NCBI RefSeq assembly: GCF_002886185.1
Contig: NZ_KZ614146.1
Location: 2,887,924 to 2,951,923 of the forward strand
Source: Salipaludibacillus neizhouensis
Lineage (GTDB): Bacteria > Bacillota > Bacilli > Bacillales > Salisediminibacteriaceae
DNA: 64,000 nucleotides
Direction: 5' to 3'
Under the pieces are notes generated by a model that saw only the letters and a program-made list of their open reading frames with translations, ran no database searches and was not told the origin of the DNA. The position numbers were made by a program, and so were the translations under genes. Below are positions 16,674 through 26,566 of this stretch, piece by piece (the stretch's first letter is position 1; every line of letters begins with the position of its first letter).

Positions 16674-18365
16674 ATGACTCAAATGATTTTAGTAAGTGCG
16701 CTTTTAGCACTTTTATTTTTGCCGCTTGAACTCAGTTGGTGGCGAATGGCATTTTTCCGTAAATGGATTCCTGTCCGTTACATATTAGGTATTATATATG
16801 GAGTATCTTTATTTTACTTCGGATTGCTCGACCAAAGCTTAACTGCTATTATTGCCGCTTATTTACCTATCATAGGAATTGGATTGATTGTTGATAACAC
16901 ACTTATTTTTATGTTTAAAAAATCTTTCCGGAAAAAACAGGCAACTACCGGTGCTGCTATTGGATTAATAGTGCTCGTAGGTTTCGCCATATTCTGGCTG
17001 ATACAACCTTTATTTTTAGCAGATGTAAAATTTGATCTTGCTGATGGCGAAGAAGTTACAGTCGAAGAAATGGATCCTGTAAATGAAGAAAATATTCCTA
17101 TTGTGCCAAGAAGTTATGCCCAATACCGGTCTAATGTTTTAATGGGCCAATTAGAAAATCCGGCCTTTTATACTCTAGGGGAAACAAGGATTCAACGGGC
17201 GGATGAATCCCTCTATTGGATTACTCCGATTGAATATGATGGTATTTTCCGTTGGTATCGAAGTGACTTTGTCCCGGGTTACATTAGAGTGAGTGCAGAA
17301 AACCCTCGGGAAGAACCTGAACTTGTTTATACTGAAATGAATTATGTTCCGTCTGCGTATTTCCATGAAAATTTAGAACGTCATGTTCGCACAGAATACC
17401 CAGAGATTGTTATGCACGACACTACATTTGAGATTGATGAAGAAGGTAACCCTTTTTACATTATTAGTTACGGGCATTTCACTGAATTTCGTCGTGTGGC
17501 AGAAGTCGACGGCGTCGTCACCATTAACCCTGCAAGTGGAGAAATGGAAAAATACGATGTTGAAAATACTCCTGCATGGATAAATAGAATTTACCCTCCT
17601 CACATTGCCGAAGAGAGAAACACATGGTTTGGTATTTACAAACAAGGCTTAATTAACCGCTTCTTTGGCAGAGAAGGGCTTACACAACCTACTGAATGGG
17701 GCGCTGATGATGCTGTGACCGGCGTTGTCAATGCGGACCTTCAGCTAAACTGGTTTACGGACCATATGCGTTTACAAAACGAAGGAGAAGAAGCCTCAAA
17801 TTCCATGGTTGGTTTTACAATGTTTGATACAAGAACCGGAGATCTGAATTACTTTCGGGATGCTAGTGGAATGTTAAACGGTCGAACCGCAATGAACTTA
17901 GCTGAGCGTACATTCCGTCGTGATGACTATGTTCCAGGAACACCATCCTTGTACAATATATATGGTCAATATACATGGGTCGTTCCTCTAATGGATCGTA
18001 ATTCTGTCTTTAGACAAGTGATGCTTGTCAGTGCACGTGATGAGAATGTATATGGTCACGGAGAAACAAAACGGGAGGCTTTTGGTGCCTATCAACTAGA
18101 ACTCTCCAGAAATATAGACGAGGATATTGTGCCTGGTGAATTAACTGATATGGTTGAAATCACCTCAACAGTTGAACGAGTCTATCAATGGGACCGGGAA
18201 GATAATGTTACAATCAGGCTATTGTTAGAAGGGGAAGATCGAATTTTCACCGTTAACGCATCTTCATACCCTCGATCAGTATTCATTGAACCTGGTGATG
18301 AGATAACAATATCTTTCATGGATTCAGGGGAAGACATTCAAGTTATCGAAGAACTAGATTTTTAA
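16674..18365 (+). CDS. Membrane-anchored protein with large extracytoplasmic domain, unknown
   Basis: 563 residues, not recognised. Four hydrophobic segments fill the first 120 residues (about 3-20, 32-52, 55-80 and 93-115). An acidic, probably extracytoplasmic region of about 440 residues follows, with no Cys and many aromatic residues (RSYAQYRSN, GRTAMNLAERTFRR, YNIYGQYTWVVPLMDR). The acidic bias suits a protein exposed to a saline medium. A GTG three codons earlier overlaps the GAGGTG site that serves the ATG at 16674. It is monocistronic, with its own promoter region and a strong terminator. No enzyme motif was seen. Confidence 0.6.
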   Translation: MTQMILVSALLALLFLPLELSWWRMAFFRKWIPVRYILGIIYGVSLFYFGLLDQSLTAIIAAYLPIIGIGLIVDNTLIFMFKKSFRKKQATTGAAIGLIVLVGFAIFWLIQPLFLADVKFDLADGEEVTVEEMDPVNEENIPIVPRSYAQYRSNVLMGQLENPAFYTLGETRIQRADESLYWITPIEYDGIFRWYRSDFVPGYIRVSAENPREEPELVYTEMNYVPSAYFHENLERHVRTEYPEIVMHDTTFEIDEEGNPFYIISYGHFTEFRRVAEVDGVVTINPASGEMEKYDVENTPAWINRIYPPHIAEERNTWFGIYKQGLINRFFGREGLTQPTEWGADDAVTGVVNADLQLNWFTDHMRLQNEGEEASNSMVGFTMFDTRTGDLNYFRDASGMLNGRTAMNLAERTFRRDDYVPGTPSLYNIYGQYTWVVPLMDRNSVFRQVMLVSARDENVYGHGETKREAFGAYQLELSRNIDEDIVPGELTDMVEITSTVERVYQWDREDNVTIRLLLEGEDRIFTVNASSYPRSVFIEPGDEITISFMDSGEDIQVIEELDF

Positions 18366-18388
18366 ATAGAATCCTTCGTTCCCAAGAA

Positions 18389-18427
18389 AATCGTCCGTTT
18401 AGAGCGAATTCGATTACTCTGTTCAAA
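18389..18427 (+). repeat. Truncated tail of the GC-rich repeat
   Basis: TCGTCCGTTTAGAGCGAATTCGATTACTCTGTTC matches the 3' portion of the repeat at 14140-14290 with several substitutions; the rest is missing. It is one of four such tails in the window. Confidence 0.5.
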
Positions 18428-18475
18428 TGTAAAACTACAATCGTATTAATATTCAACACAACAACCAATAAAAAA

Positions 18476-18517
18476 GATGGTACCGCATGAAACAATTTGC
18501 GGTACCATCCTTTTTTT
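18476..18517 (+). terminator. Terminator of the unknown membrane-protein gene
   Basis: A perfect 12-bp stem, GATGGTACCGCA (18476-18487)/TGCGGTACCATC (18498-18509), followed by CTTTTTTT. Nested-hairpin copy F begins 2-4 nt after the T-run. Confidence 0.92.
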
Positions 18518-18519
18518 AA

Positions 18520-18684
18520 GAGATAATTTATAAAATTAGCAGCTACCTTCACACCGCGCGTATCAAGGGAAACCCTCCCTTCTTTTCGAGTAGCACCTAC
18601 ACGCAATTCGAAGGTGCTACTCGTGGCGGTGGAAGCTGACGCTGTATTTAATAAAAGACGGCTATGCCGTTTTTCTTATAAAAC
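18520..18684 (-). repeat. Nested-hairpin element, copy F
   Basis: Full copy, reading on the minus strand directly from the metE stop codon. Its first hairpin AAAAACGGC-ATA-GCCGTCTTTT can terminate metE. The outer stem is CACCGC (18552-18557)/GCGGTG (18626-18631), whereas other copies have CGCCAC/GTGGCG. Both arms changed together, preserving pairing. The inner hairpin has the GAGTAGCACCTAC type with one mismatch. Its right end abuts the terminator at 18476-18517. Confidence 0.85.
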
Positions 18685-18686
18685 TT

Positions 18687-20957
18687 TTATTTCGCAGAGA
18701 TGAGTGATCTCGCCTTTTTGGTTGCTTCCACCATATTCTCTAGTGCTGCGATCGTTTGATCCTCTGTACGTGTCTTAAGACCACAATCCGGGTTGACCCA
18801 GAACGATTTCGCAGGTAAAACTTCCAATGCTTTTTCAATTACCTGAACCATATCGTTTATTTCTGGGATTCGCGGACTGTGAATATCATAAACACCTAGC
18901 CCGATTCCTTTTTCATATACATTCGTTTTAAATATTTGTATTAGTTCACCATGACTGCGGGATGTTTCAATAGAGATAACATCAGCGTCTAATGCATTTA
19001 TTGAATCGATAATGTCGTGAAATTCACAATAACACATATGAGTATGTATTTGTGATGTTGGAAGAACGTGTGCTGTTGCTATACGGAATGATTCAACAGC
19101 CCAAGATAAGTATTCCTGTTGATCTTCCGCTTTTAGAGGAAGTCCTTCTCGCAATGCCGGTTCATCTACTTGAATCATTTCAATCCCTGCATTCTCTAAC
19201 GCTTCAATTTCCTCTACAAGAGCTTTCGCTATTTGCCTGGTTACTTCCTTGTTTGAGATGTCATCTCTTACAAATGACCAGTTCAGGATCGTTACAGGAC
19301 CTGTGAGCATTCCCTTTACCGGTTTCTTCGTTAATGTTTGTGCATATGCTGTTTCTTTCACAGTCATTGGTTGATCAAAGTTTACATTCCCGTAAATAAC
19401 CGGAGGCTTCACACAACGAGACCCGTAGGATTGAACCCAGCCATTCTTAGTAACCGCGAATCCTTCAAGCTTTTCTCCAAAATACTCGACCATGTCATTT
19501 CTTTCAAATTCTCCATGTACAAAAACATCGAGACCAACCTTTTCTTGAATGTCTATCCACTTTTCAATCTTTTCGTTAATTAACGACTCGTATTTAAGGT
19601 CGTCTAGCTCCCCTTTACGCCACTTTGTTCTTGCTTGACGCATATCTTTCGTTTGGGGAAAGCTTCCAATAGTCGTAGTAGGTAAGAATGGCAGATTCCA
19701 TTTTTTCTCTTGCAGACCTTTGCGTTTCTCAAAAGAGAGCTCTCTCTCCGTTTTAATACCTGCAAGTGTTTGCGCCTCAATATCTTTTCTGAAAGGAGAT
19801 TGGTTGAATTGCTCTACTTGTTTTTGATGGTTTTGAAAATCTTGTGAATACTCCTTGCTACCAGAACGGAAATGATCACCTAATAGTTTTAGCTCAACTA
19901 ATTTTTCATCAGCAAAAGCAAGCCCGTCTTTGAGTTCTTTTGTTAATTTCACTTCCTGATTTAAGGATACTGGAACATGTAAAAGACTTGAAGAAGTTTG
20001 AATGAGTAATCTCTCACTGGATACTAAGCCTTTTAATTCTTCTAATAGTTGCACAGATTTCATTAAATCAGCTTTCCAAATATTTCGACCATCAATTAGG
20101 CCAACTCCAAGAATTTTATCGTTTGGAAAACCTAATTCCTTGATATATTGCAGGTTCTTCCCTTTGTCATGCTTGAAATCCAACCCAAGTCCTTTAACTG
20201 GAAGAGAGACAATCTCGCTATAATAATCGACGGAATCGAAATAAGTTTGAAGGAAGATATTAGCTTCTGGAACAGCCTTTGTAAGCTTTTTATATAATTC
20301 TTTGAATTGATTAATATCTTCTTGCGACAATGATGTCACTAATGATGGCTCATCTAATTGTATAAGTGAGGCACCTTCGTCATGTAATTCCTTGATAATT
20401 TGCTCGTATAATGGCGTTAATTTACCAAGCAAAGTCGAAAATTCCTTAGGCTCATACCCTTTAGATAGTTTCAAGAATGTAAAGGGTCCTAATATAACAG
20501 GCTTCCCATCAATGCCTAATTCTTTCTTTGCTTCTTTATATGCTTTGAGTATTGTATTTTCTTTAACTTGTGGAGTCCATGAGGCTTCAAACTCAGGTAC
20601 GATATAATGATAGTTTGTATCAAACCACTTCGTCATTTCACTTGCTTGTCCAGCTTCACTTCCCCTTGCCATCGAAAAAAATGTTTCAAGTGTATCATTT
20701 TGCTTTGATTTAAACCTGTCTGGGATAACTCCAAACATCATTGCTGTGTCTAGTACATGATCATAGTAACTGAAATCTCCCACCGGAATAAAATCAATTC
20801 CACTATCTAATTGTTTTTGCAAATGCGATAGTCTAATTTGCTTCATTTTTTCATTCAAAGTCTCTTCAGTAATATCTCCTTGCCAATAGGATTCTAGTGC
20901 CCTCTTCCATTCTCTTTCTTGCCCTATTCGTGGATAACCTAGATTACTTGTTTGCAA
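18687..20957 (-). CDS. metE: Cobalamin-independent methionine synthase MetE
   Basis: A 756-residue enzyme that transfers a methyl group from 5-methyltetrahydrofolate polyglutamate to homocysteine without B12. It has the usual duplicated barrel. N-terminal GYPRIG (7-12) belongs to the folate half. The C-terminal catalytic half has LPTTTIGSFPQT, the zinc ligands in HTHMCYCEF (His, Cys), GPVTILNWSF and the last Cys in WVNPDCGLKTR. Length is standard. Translation starts at TTG, 9-10 nt after GAGAGGGG. The leader holds a cobalamin riboswitch and terminator, so expression should fall when B12 allows MetH to work. Confidence 0.95.
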   Translation of the reverse strand: MQTSNLGYPRIGQEREWKRALESYWQGDITEETLNEKMKQIRLSHLQKQLDSGIDFIPVGDFSYYDHVLDTAMMFGVIPDRFKSKQNDTLETFFSMARGSEAGQASEMTKWFDTNYHYIVPEFEASWTPQVKENTILKAYKEAKKELGIDGKPVILGPFTFLKLSKGYEPKEFSTLLGKLTPLYEQIIKELHDEGASLIQLDEPSLVTSLSQEDINQFKELYKKLTKAVPEANIFLQTYFDSVDYYSEIVSLPVKGLGLDFKHDKGKNLQYIKELGFPNDKILGVGLIDGRNIWKADLMKSVQLLEELKGLVSSERLLIQTSSSLLHVPVSLNQEVKLTKELKDGLAFADEKLVELKLLGDHFRSGSKEYSQDFQNHQKQVEQFNQSPFRKDIEAQTLAGIKTERELSFEKRKGLQEKKWNLPFLPTTTIGSFPQTKDMRQARTKWRKGELDDLKYESLINEKIEKWIDIQEKVGLDVFVHGEFERNDMVEYFGEKLEGFAVTKNGWVQSYGSRCVKPPVIYGNVNFDQPMTVKETAYAQTLTKKPVKGMLTGPVTILNWSFVRDDISNKEVTRQIAKALVEEIEALENAGIEMIQVDEPALREGLPLKAEDQQEYLSWAVESFRIATAHVLPTSQIHTHMCYCEFHDIIDSINALDADVISIETSRSHGELIQIFKTNVYEKGIGLGVYDIHSPRIPEINDMVQVIEKALEVLPAKSFWVNPDCGLKTRTEDQTIAALENMVEATKKARSLISAK

Positions 20958-21042
20958 AATTATTTTCCCCTCTCATTTGAAAAAATTTAATGTTTTCGGT
21001 TTAGACTTACGATGACCTAAAGGATCTATTCTCTTTCAAAAC

Positions 21043-21091
21043 GAAAAAAAGGATATTTTCGCCACCATAAAAAGGGCAAAAATATCCTTAC
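21043..21091 (-). terminator. Riboswitch-controlled terminator in the metE leader
   Basis: AAGGATATTTT (21049-21059) pairs with AAAATATCCTT (21079-21089), extended by GCC/GGC, and a T7 run follows on the minus strand. It lies between the cobalamin aptamer and metE and is the expected expression platform. Confidence 0.85.
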
Positions 21092-21149
21092 GTATTTGTA
21101 TGAGATACTAATGACACCTCCCTATTTCCCGTAGGTCGACAGTGTTGAG

Positions 21150-21340
21150 AACTAGGCAGGTCTCCTGACTTTTAAATCATCATGAATTTGGCCTTCCCGG
21201 AATTCTATTCCAGTGACATCATCAAATTCACTCATTAAATACAGTGGCGGGACCGTTCTGGATTTTCACCAGATTCCCTTTTAATTGTTTAATAATCAGT
21301 CTTTTTTTAATAAAACATGAGAAATTAAACAAACCTATTT
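21150..21340 (-). promoter_or_regulatory. Cobalamin (B12) riboswitch upstream of metE
   Basis: Read on the minus strand, the leader shows AAATAGG at the 5' end (P1), AAGGGAATCTGGTGAAAATC, then GGTCCCGCCACTGTA and the B12-box region GTCAGGAGACCTGCCTA at the 3' end. These are the conserved blocks of cobalamin riboswitches in the right order and spacing. The P1 partner CCTAG closes the aptamer. A terminator follows before metE. When bound to adenosylcobalamin it should stop metE transcription. Confidence 0.93.
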
Positions 21341-21429
21341 CTTAATTATGAAATTCCTTGAATCGTACTTCTTTTCTGACTATTTGTCAATAGCTAAACA
21401 TTGTGACTATTTTGTCTATCAATGTATAA

Positions 21430-21470
21430 AAAGCCTGCATCACTTGGATATTTCCCAAGGATGCAGGCCT
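21430..21470 (-). terminator. cshA terminator
   Basis: GCCTGCATC (21433-21441) pairs with GATGCAGGC (21460-21468), with CTTGG/CCAAG extending the stem past one bulge. A T5 run follows on the minus strand. Confidence 0.85.
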
Positions 21471-21484
21471 TCAATAAATTTTTA

Positions 21485-22999
21485 TTATCTACTCTCTTTT
21501 TTGTAAGCCAATGATTTAACTTTAGCTGCCGGTCTGCTGCTATTACTGCTTCCGCTATTTCGACCGCGATCGCGATCTGTGCGTGGACGACTGTTCGGCT
21601 TTCTAGAACCGCCACCTCCGTCACGTCGTTTACCACCGCCGCCGTAGCTTCCGCCACCGCCGCCGCCACGTCGTTTAGAGTGGGCAGGAGCTTCGCTTGT
21701 AAGACGAACTGGTGTCTGGCTCGGCTCTTTCGTCATCGTTTTCAAAGCTGCTGCGACAAGTGTCTCAGCATCATGCTCAGCTAATAAAGACTTAGCCGCT
21801 GCCATTAAATGTTCAAAATTACCTTTACGTAGAGACTCCTGTAAGTGATTCACAGAACGATCTTGACGACCAGCTAAAGCATCTTCATACGTAGGCATAG
21901 ATTGACGCTTCATTGTTTTTTTAGTAACCTTCTCAATGATTTTAAGATGATCACGTTCTTTTGGAGTCACAAAGCTAAATGCGATTCCACTTTTTCCTGC
22001 TCGGCCAGTTCGGCCGATTCGGTGAACGTAGCTTTCTGAATCCTGAGGAAGGTCAAAGTTAAAGACATGCGTAACATTATTTACATCTAATCCACGCGCT
22101 GCAACATCTGTAGCTACAAGAATTTCGATTGTACCACGTTTGAATTTACGAATAACTGCATCACGGCGTTCTTGTTTCATGTCTCCGTGTAATCCTTCAG
22201 CAGCGAATCCACGAATACCTAGTGATTCTGTTAATTCATCTACGCGACGTTTAGTTCTACCAAAAACAATCGCTAATTCAGGTGGATCAACGTCTAAAAT
22301 ATGACTTAGAGCGTCAAATTTTTGCTTTTCCTGTACTTCAATATATCGTTGTTCAATATTTTCGACAGTCATTTCCTTAGATTTAATAGCAATGGTAACT
22401 GGGTTTGCCATAAAAGAATTGATAACTGTTTTTAGACGCTTCGGCATTGTTGCAGAGAATAACATTGTGCGACGATCTTCCGGAACTTCTTTAAGGATCG
22501 TTTCAATATCTTCAATGAAACCCATGCTTAACATTTCATCTGCTTCATCCAATACTACTGTGTTCATATATTCAGGACGAATTGTTTTACGGCGCATATG
22601 ATCCATAAAACGACCAGGAGTACCAACAATAATTTGTGGATTTTTTTTCAAACCTCGAATTTGTTTCGAAATTTCTTGCCCACCATAAATTGGTAAAGCA
22701 GTAACTCCTTTTTCTTTTCCTAACTTATTTAACTCTTCACAAACCTGCATAGCTAACTCGCGTGTTGGAGCTAATACTAGACCTTGAGGATGACGAGCTT
22801 TTGGATCGACTGATTCTAACAAAGGAATACCAAATGCTACTGTCTTACCTGTACCAGTTTGAGCCTGTCCAATAACATCTCTACCATCTTTTGCAACAGG
22901 TATGACTTGTTCCTGAATTGGTGTTGCTTCTGTAAATCCCATTTTCTCAATCGCTTTTAATATTGGTTCCTCGATATTTAAATCTTTAAAAAGTGCCAA
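21485..22999 (-). CDS. cshA: DEAD-box RNA helicase CshA
   Basis: A 504-residue ATP-dependent RNA helicase of the RNA degradosome and cold-response type. Q motif PIQEQVIP; motif I AQTGTGKT; Ia [30 protein letters not shown]. The C-terminal tail after about residue 435 is Gly/Arg-rich ([14 protein letters not shown] and [10 protein letters not shown]), a low-complexity RNA-binding tail of the CshA type. The frame extends eight codons upstream, but AAGGAG lies inside that extension, 9 nt before a TTG, so the TTG at 22999 is the likely start. A leader of more than 200 nt precedes it. Monocistronic. Confidence 0.92.
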   Translation of the reverse strand: MALFKDLNIEEPILKAIEKMGFTEATPIQEQVIPVAKDGRDVIGQAQTGTGKTVAFGIPLLESVDPKARHPQGLVLAPTRELAMQVCEELNKLGKEKGVTALPIYGGQEISKQIRGLKKNPQIIVGTPGRFMDHMRRKTIRPEYMNTVVLDEADEMLSMGFIEDIETILKEVPEDRRTMLFSATMPKRLKTVINSFMANPVTIAIKSKEMTVENIEQRYIEVQEKQKFDALSHILDVDPPELAIVFGRTKRRVDELTESLGIRGFAAEGLHGDMKQERRDAVIRKFKRGTIEILVATDVAARGLDVNNVTHVFNFDLPQDSESYVHRIGRTGRAGKSGIAFSFVTPKERDHLKIIEKVTKKTMKRQSMPTYEDALAGRQDRSVNHLQESLRKGNFEHLMAAAKSLLAEHDAETLVAAALKTMTKEPSQTPVRLTSEAPAHSKRRGGGGGGSYGGGGKRRDGGGGSRKPNSRPRTDRDRGRNSGSSNSSRPAAKVKSLAYKKESR

Positions 23000-23263
23000 A
23001 TTTATAATCTCCTTTTGGTTCATCTTTCCCGTAACGGCGCAAGGTAATTCTTAAAATCACTAAGCGCTATATCAATAATATTTAAAGAAAACAGCCCATT
23101 CCTTATAGATAAACGGAACAAGCTGCTTATGTTATCCTCGTTTTGAAGGGCTTCATCTTTATCTTATACGAAAAGGATGAATTTCATGTATTTTTTTATT
23201 GATTTTAAATCAACCTTTTAACTATATCATATTTTTACCAAACTGACCACTAATTTCTTCATT

Positions 23264-26200
23264 CTACGTTTTAGGTGCCAATGACTTAAGATCAAGCAGC
23301 TCTTCAATATCATCTTTGCCTAACGATGTAATCATTGTTTCGCCAGGTTGGATCACACGATCTAATAGATCACGTTTCTTCGCCTGTAGCTTGTGAATTT
23401 TTTCTTCGATTGTTCCTGTTGTAATCATTTTAGTCACTTGCACGACTTGTTTTTGTCCATATCGGTAAACGCGGTCCGCTGCCTGTTCTTCCACGGCAGG
23501 ATTCCACCACGAATCAAACAAAATGACCGTGTCTCCTCCGGTTAAATTCAACCCTGTTCCACCTGCTTTTAAAGAGACGAGAAATAAGTCTTTTTCGCCA
23601 TTATTAAATCTCTCGGCAAGTTCTACTCTGTCTTTTCCGGGAGTCGAACCATCTAAATAATGATAGTCCCGCCCCGCTTCAAATAGGCGGCTCTTAATAA
23701 TCGAAAGCATTGTTGTGAACTGACTAAACAGCACCACTCGTCTTCCTGAGTTTCGTGCTTCTTCTAAATATTCCATTAATCGCTCTAATTTACCCGAACT
23801 TCCTTCATATTCTTTTAAAAACATACCTGGATGGCAGCAAATCTGTCTTAGTCTTGTTAATCCAGCAAGTATTTTCATACGATTTTCCTGTAATTTATTT
23901 TCTTGAATAGCTGAGCTTGCTTCTGCCTGTAAAAGCTGAAGTTGCCCTAAATACAATGCCTTCTGGTCTTTTGTTAAGTTTGTATACTCTACGGACTCAA
24001 TTTTCTCTGGAAGTTCTGTTAATACATCCTTTTTCATTCTTCTCATAACAAACGGTTTTATACGTTTTGCAATTCTGGCTTCCTCCATATTTTTATACAT
24101 ATGCCTATTTTTGAAAATTCCCGGTTGTACAACAGATAATATGGAGAACAATTCATCCAGCGAATTTTCGATTGGAGTACCACTCAATGCAAAACTTTTC
24201 GATGCTTTTATTGCCTTCACTGCTTTAGCTGTCAGTGTACCCTCGTTCTTTATATACTGTGCTTCATCTAAAACCATTGTTGTAAAAGACTGTTCCTCAT
24301 AATCTTTGATATCCCGGCGAATTAATGGATAGGAAGTAATCCATACATCACAGTTTTTTGCCTGTTCAAGTACCTCTTTTCTTTCCGTTAACGATCCTGA
24401 GATAATTGCAGTTGTTAAAGTGGGAGCAAAACGTTCAATCTCTTTTTGCCAGTTATAGACAACACTTGATGGACAAATAACAAGAGCCGGTCCTGCATCA
24501 TACTCTTCTTTCACAGCCTGCAAATAGGCAATCGTTTGAAGTGTTTTTCCCAATCCCATGTCATCCGCTAAAATTCCGCCAAATCCGTAGTAGGACAGGG
24601 ACATTAGCCATTGAAAACCACGTTTCTGATAATCTCTGAGCACATCATCTAAATGAGCTGGTATTGGAAAGTCAATCTCCTCAGGATCCGTCAGTCGTTC
24701 GATAAGCTTTTTGAAAGCACGATCTCTCTTAACCAGCACTTCATTGGTCTCCGAGAGTTGAAAAGCACGATACATAGGAACTTGAGCACTTGCTGATGCA
24801 TCCTTACTGGATATTTCAAGATCCTCCATCACTTGTTTCATTCCTTGAAACTCTTCACTTTGCAAATGAAGATATGCTCCTGAATCTAAACGGTAATATT
24901 TCTTATTATCTAAAAGACTTCTTAAAACTTCTGACATTTCTTCTTCAGAAATTCCTTCAATTTCAAACTCCACATCTAAATAATTGAATTTCTCATTCGT
25001 TTCTACTTTTACAGCGGGACGTTCTAGCGGCTGATAGACAACATTCCGTAAGTTTGACGTAGCATACAAGTGAAAAAGCTCCGAGAGTTCCGGTATATCG
25101 TAAGAAACAAAGTGAAGAATTTCCTCTATGTCATCCAGATACAGTTCTGTACCATTGAATTTAAAAGGGACGTTTTCAATATACGACAATAAATAAAATT
25201 CTTTTTCAACGTCCCTGACAATCAGCTGATTTCCTTCCTTTTCGGTTTGTTTAAACGGAGAAAAAGTTACTTCTCCATACTGAAAAACCACTTCAGCTGT
25301 TGCCCTCTCTTCATTATAATCTACATATAATTTAGCAACCAATGGCGACATTTGAATGTTTTCCCGGATGGAATCGCTCAGGGAGACGTCACCTATTTCT
25401 CTTAGCCTAGGCAAAACAACCGAAGCAAACGTTTCTAATTGATTTTCTTCTACGAGCAATTCCGGCGTATCTTCGAGTACCATTTGAAAAAACAAAGAAT
25501 CGAACGCTTCAAGCTGTGCCCCTTCTAAAGGGTAAAAAGTTCCTAATAAATATAAGAGCCCGTATCGTTTGCCAAAATATTGAGCATACATGGCTCCTTC
25601 CCATTTCATCCGATAAATACCTTGATTTGACGAATCCTCCACTACACTAAATTCTAGTGGTGGCTTCCCTGTACTGATTTCAAAATGATCGAGAGGACTA
25701 AATGCATCTTCAATGACTATTTTTCGTGGTTGTAACAACTGAAGCATCTCCATCACATATGAGGAGGGAATATGAAAACTTCGCTGCTGTTCCGCTGTTC
25801 TTCTCAAGTAAGAATAAGAGAAAGCAGGTTCATCCGATTTTTTCATATCTAAAATCATGCTCATTTTGCGAAAGATTTCAATATCTTCTTCTTCAAAGAA
25901 ATAGTCGGAAGGATGATACGTAAATAGTTTTGAAAATTTCAGTGCTTCGTTCTCTTCAACTGCTTTTAACAAATCGGTAATGCTTTTTACGACGTACAAT
26001 CGTTTTGGTCCAATTTTCAATTCTAATTCAATTGCTCCGGCTATTCTTTTGCTGAATGTGGATTCTAACTTAATCGTATATTCCACTTGCAATGCTTCCC
26101 GTTCATGAAATGTTTCCTGTTTTTTTACGTATAATTGTTCAAATGATTCAATGAGTTGCGAAGTTCTCTTTCTTTCTTCCGAAGTCACATTAAATTGGGA

Positions 26201-26545
26201 AACTTGAGCAGTTACGTCAGCATTTATTTCACTTAACATTGCTTGCCCCTTCTTGTCTTCAGAGATGGCAATAAGTGCTGCAACAACATGTTTACACGGT
26301 CCAGAGTATGCTTCATCTGCTGGACAAGAGCATTCCATCCGATTCAAATTCAAACTCGAATCAAATCCAATTTCAACTTTATAAAGCTCGTTTCCTGCTA
26401 CTTCAGCTTCATACATAGACTTTTCCTTATTTATTGATAAATCCAAAACGTTATTTAATTGGAAGTATTTCTTTCCTTTATTGAAAGTTTGCGTATGTGC
26501 GGAAATATTGGATATATCTTCTATTGTCATTGTTTTCAGGTTCAT
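23264..26545 (-). CDS. SNF2-family helicase with SWIM zinc finger
   Basis: A 1093-residue DEAD/DEAH-type DNA translocase. The N-terminus has a SWIM finger (CxCx..CxH: CSCPADEAYSGPCKH, about 72-86), followed by a roughly 500-residue SNF2-associated region. The ATPase core starts near 645 with DDMGLGKTLQT, DEAQ and SGTPIENS, and the second lobe carries FSQFTTML, GGTGLNLT and DRVYRYGQ. Such proteins remodel protein-DNA complexes; their exact role in Bacilli is unclear. AGGTGGGG directly before the ATG at 26545 sets the start, seven codons inside the open frame. Monocistronic. Confidence 0.88.
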   Translation of the reverse strand: MNLKTMTIEDISNISAHTQTFNKGKKYFQLNNVLDLSINKEKSMYEAEVAGNELYKVEIGFDSSLNLNRMECSCPADEAYSGPCKHVVAALIAISEDKKGQAMLSEINADVTAQVSQFNVTSEERKRTSQLIESFEQLYVKKQETFHEREALQVEYTIKLESTFSKRIAGAIELELKIGPKRLYVVKSITDLLKAVEENEALKFSKLFTYHPSDYFFEEEDIEIFRKMSMILDMKKSDEPAFSYSYLRRTAEQQRSFHIPSSYVMEMLQLLQPRKIVIEDAFSPLDHFEISTGKPPLEFSVVEDSSNQGIYRMKWEGAMYAQYFGKRYGLLYLLGTFYPLEGAQLEAFDSLFFQMVLEDTPELLVEENQLETFASVVLPRLREIGDVSLSDSIRENIQMSPLVAKLYVDYNEERATAEVVFQYGEVTFSPFKQTEKEGNQLIVRDVEKEFYLLSYIENVPFKFNGTELYLDDIEEILHFVSYDIPELSELFHLYATSNLRNVVYQPLERPAVKVETNEKFNYLDVEFEIEGISEEEMSEVLRSLLDNKKYYRLDSGAYLHLQSEEFQGMKQVMEDLEISSKDASASAQVPMYRAFQLSETNEVLVKRDRAFKKLIERLTDPEEIDFPIPAHLDDVLRDYQKRGFQWLMSLSYYGFGGILADDMGLGKTLQTIAYLQAVKEEYDAGPALVICPSSVVYNWQKEIERFAPTLTTAIISGSLTERKEVLEQAKNCDVWITSYPLIRRDIKDYEEQSFTTMVLDEAQYIKNEGTLTAKAVKAIKASKSFALSGTPIENSLDELFSILSVVQPGIFKNRHMYKNMEEARIAKRIKPFVMRRMKKDVLTELPEKIESVEYTNLTKDQKALYLGQLQLLQAEASSAIQENKLQENRMKILAGLTRLRQICCHPGMFLKEYEGSSGKLERLMEYLEEARNSGRRVVLFSQFTTMLSIIKSRLFEAGRDYHYLDGSTPGKDRVELAERFNNGEKDLFLVSLKAGGTGLNLTGGDTVILFDSWWNPAVEEQAADRVYRYGQKQVVQVTKMITTGTIEEKIHKLQAKKRDLLDRVIQPGETMITSLGKDDIEELLDLKSLAPKT

Positions 26546-26566
26546 TTTCCCCACCTGCTTTTCCAT

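Noticed and set aside
21394-21669. 91-codon Ala/Val-rich frame on the minus strand
   Set aside because: It is an alternative frame of the Gly/Arg-rich tail of CshA plus its terminator.
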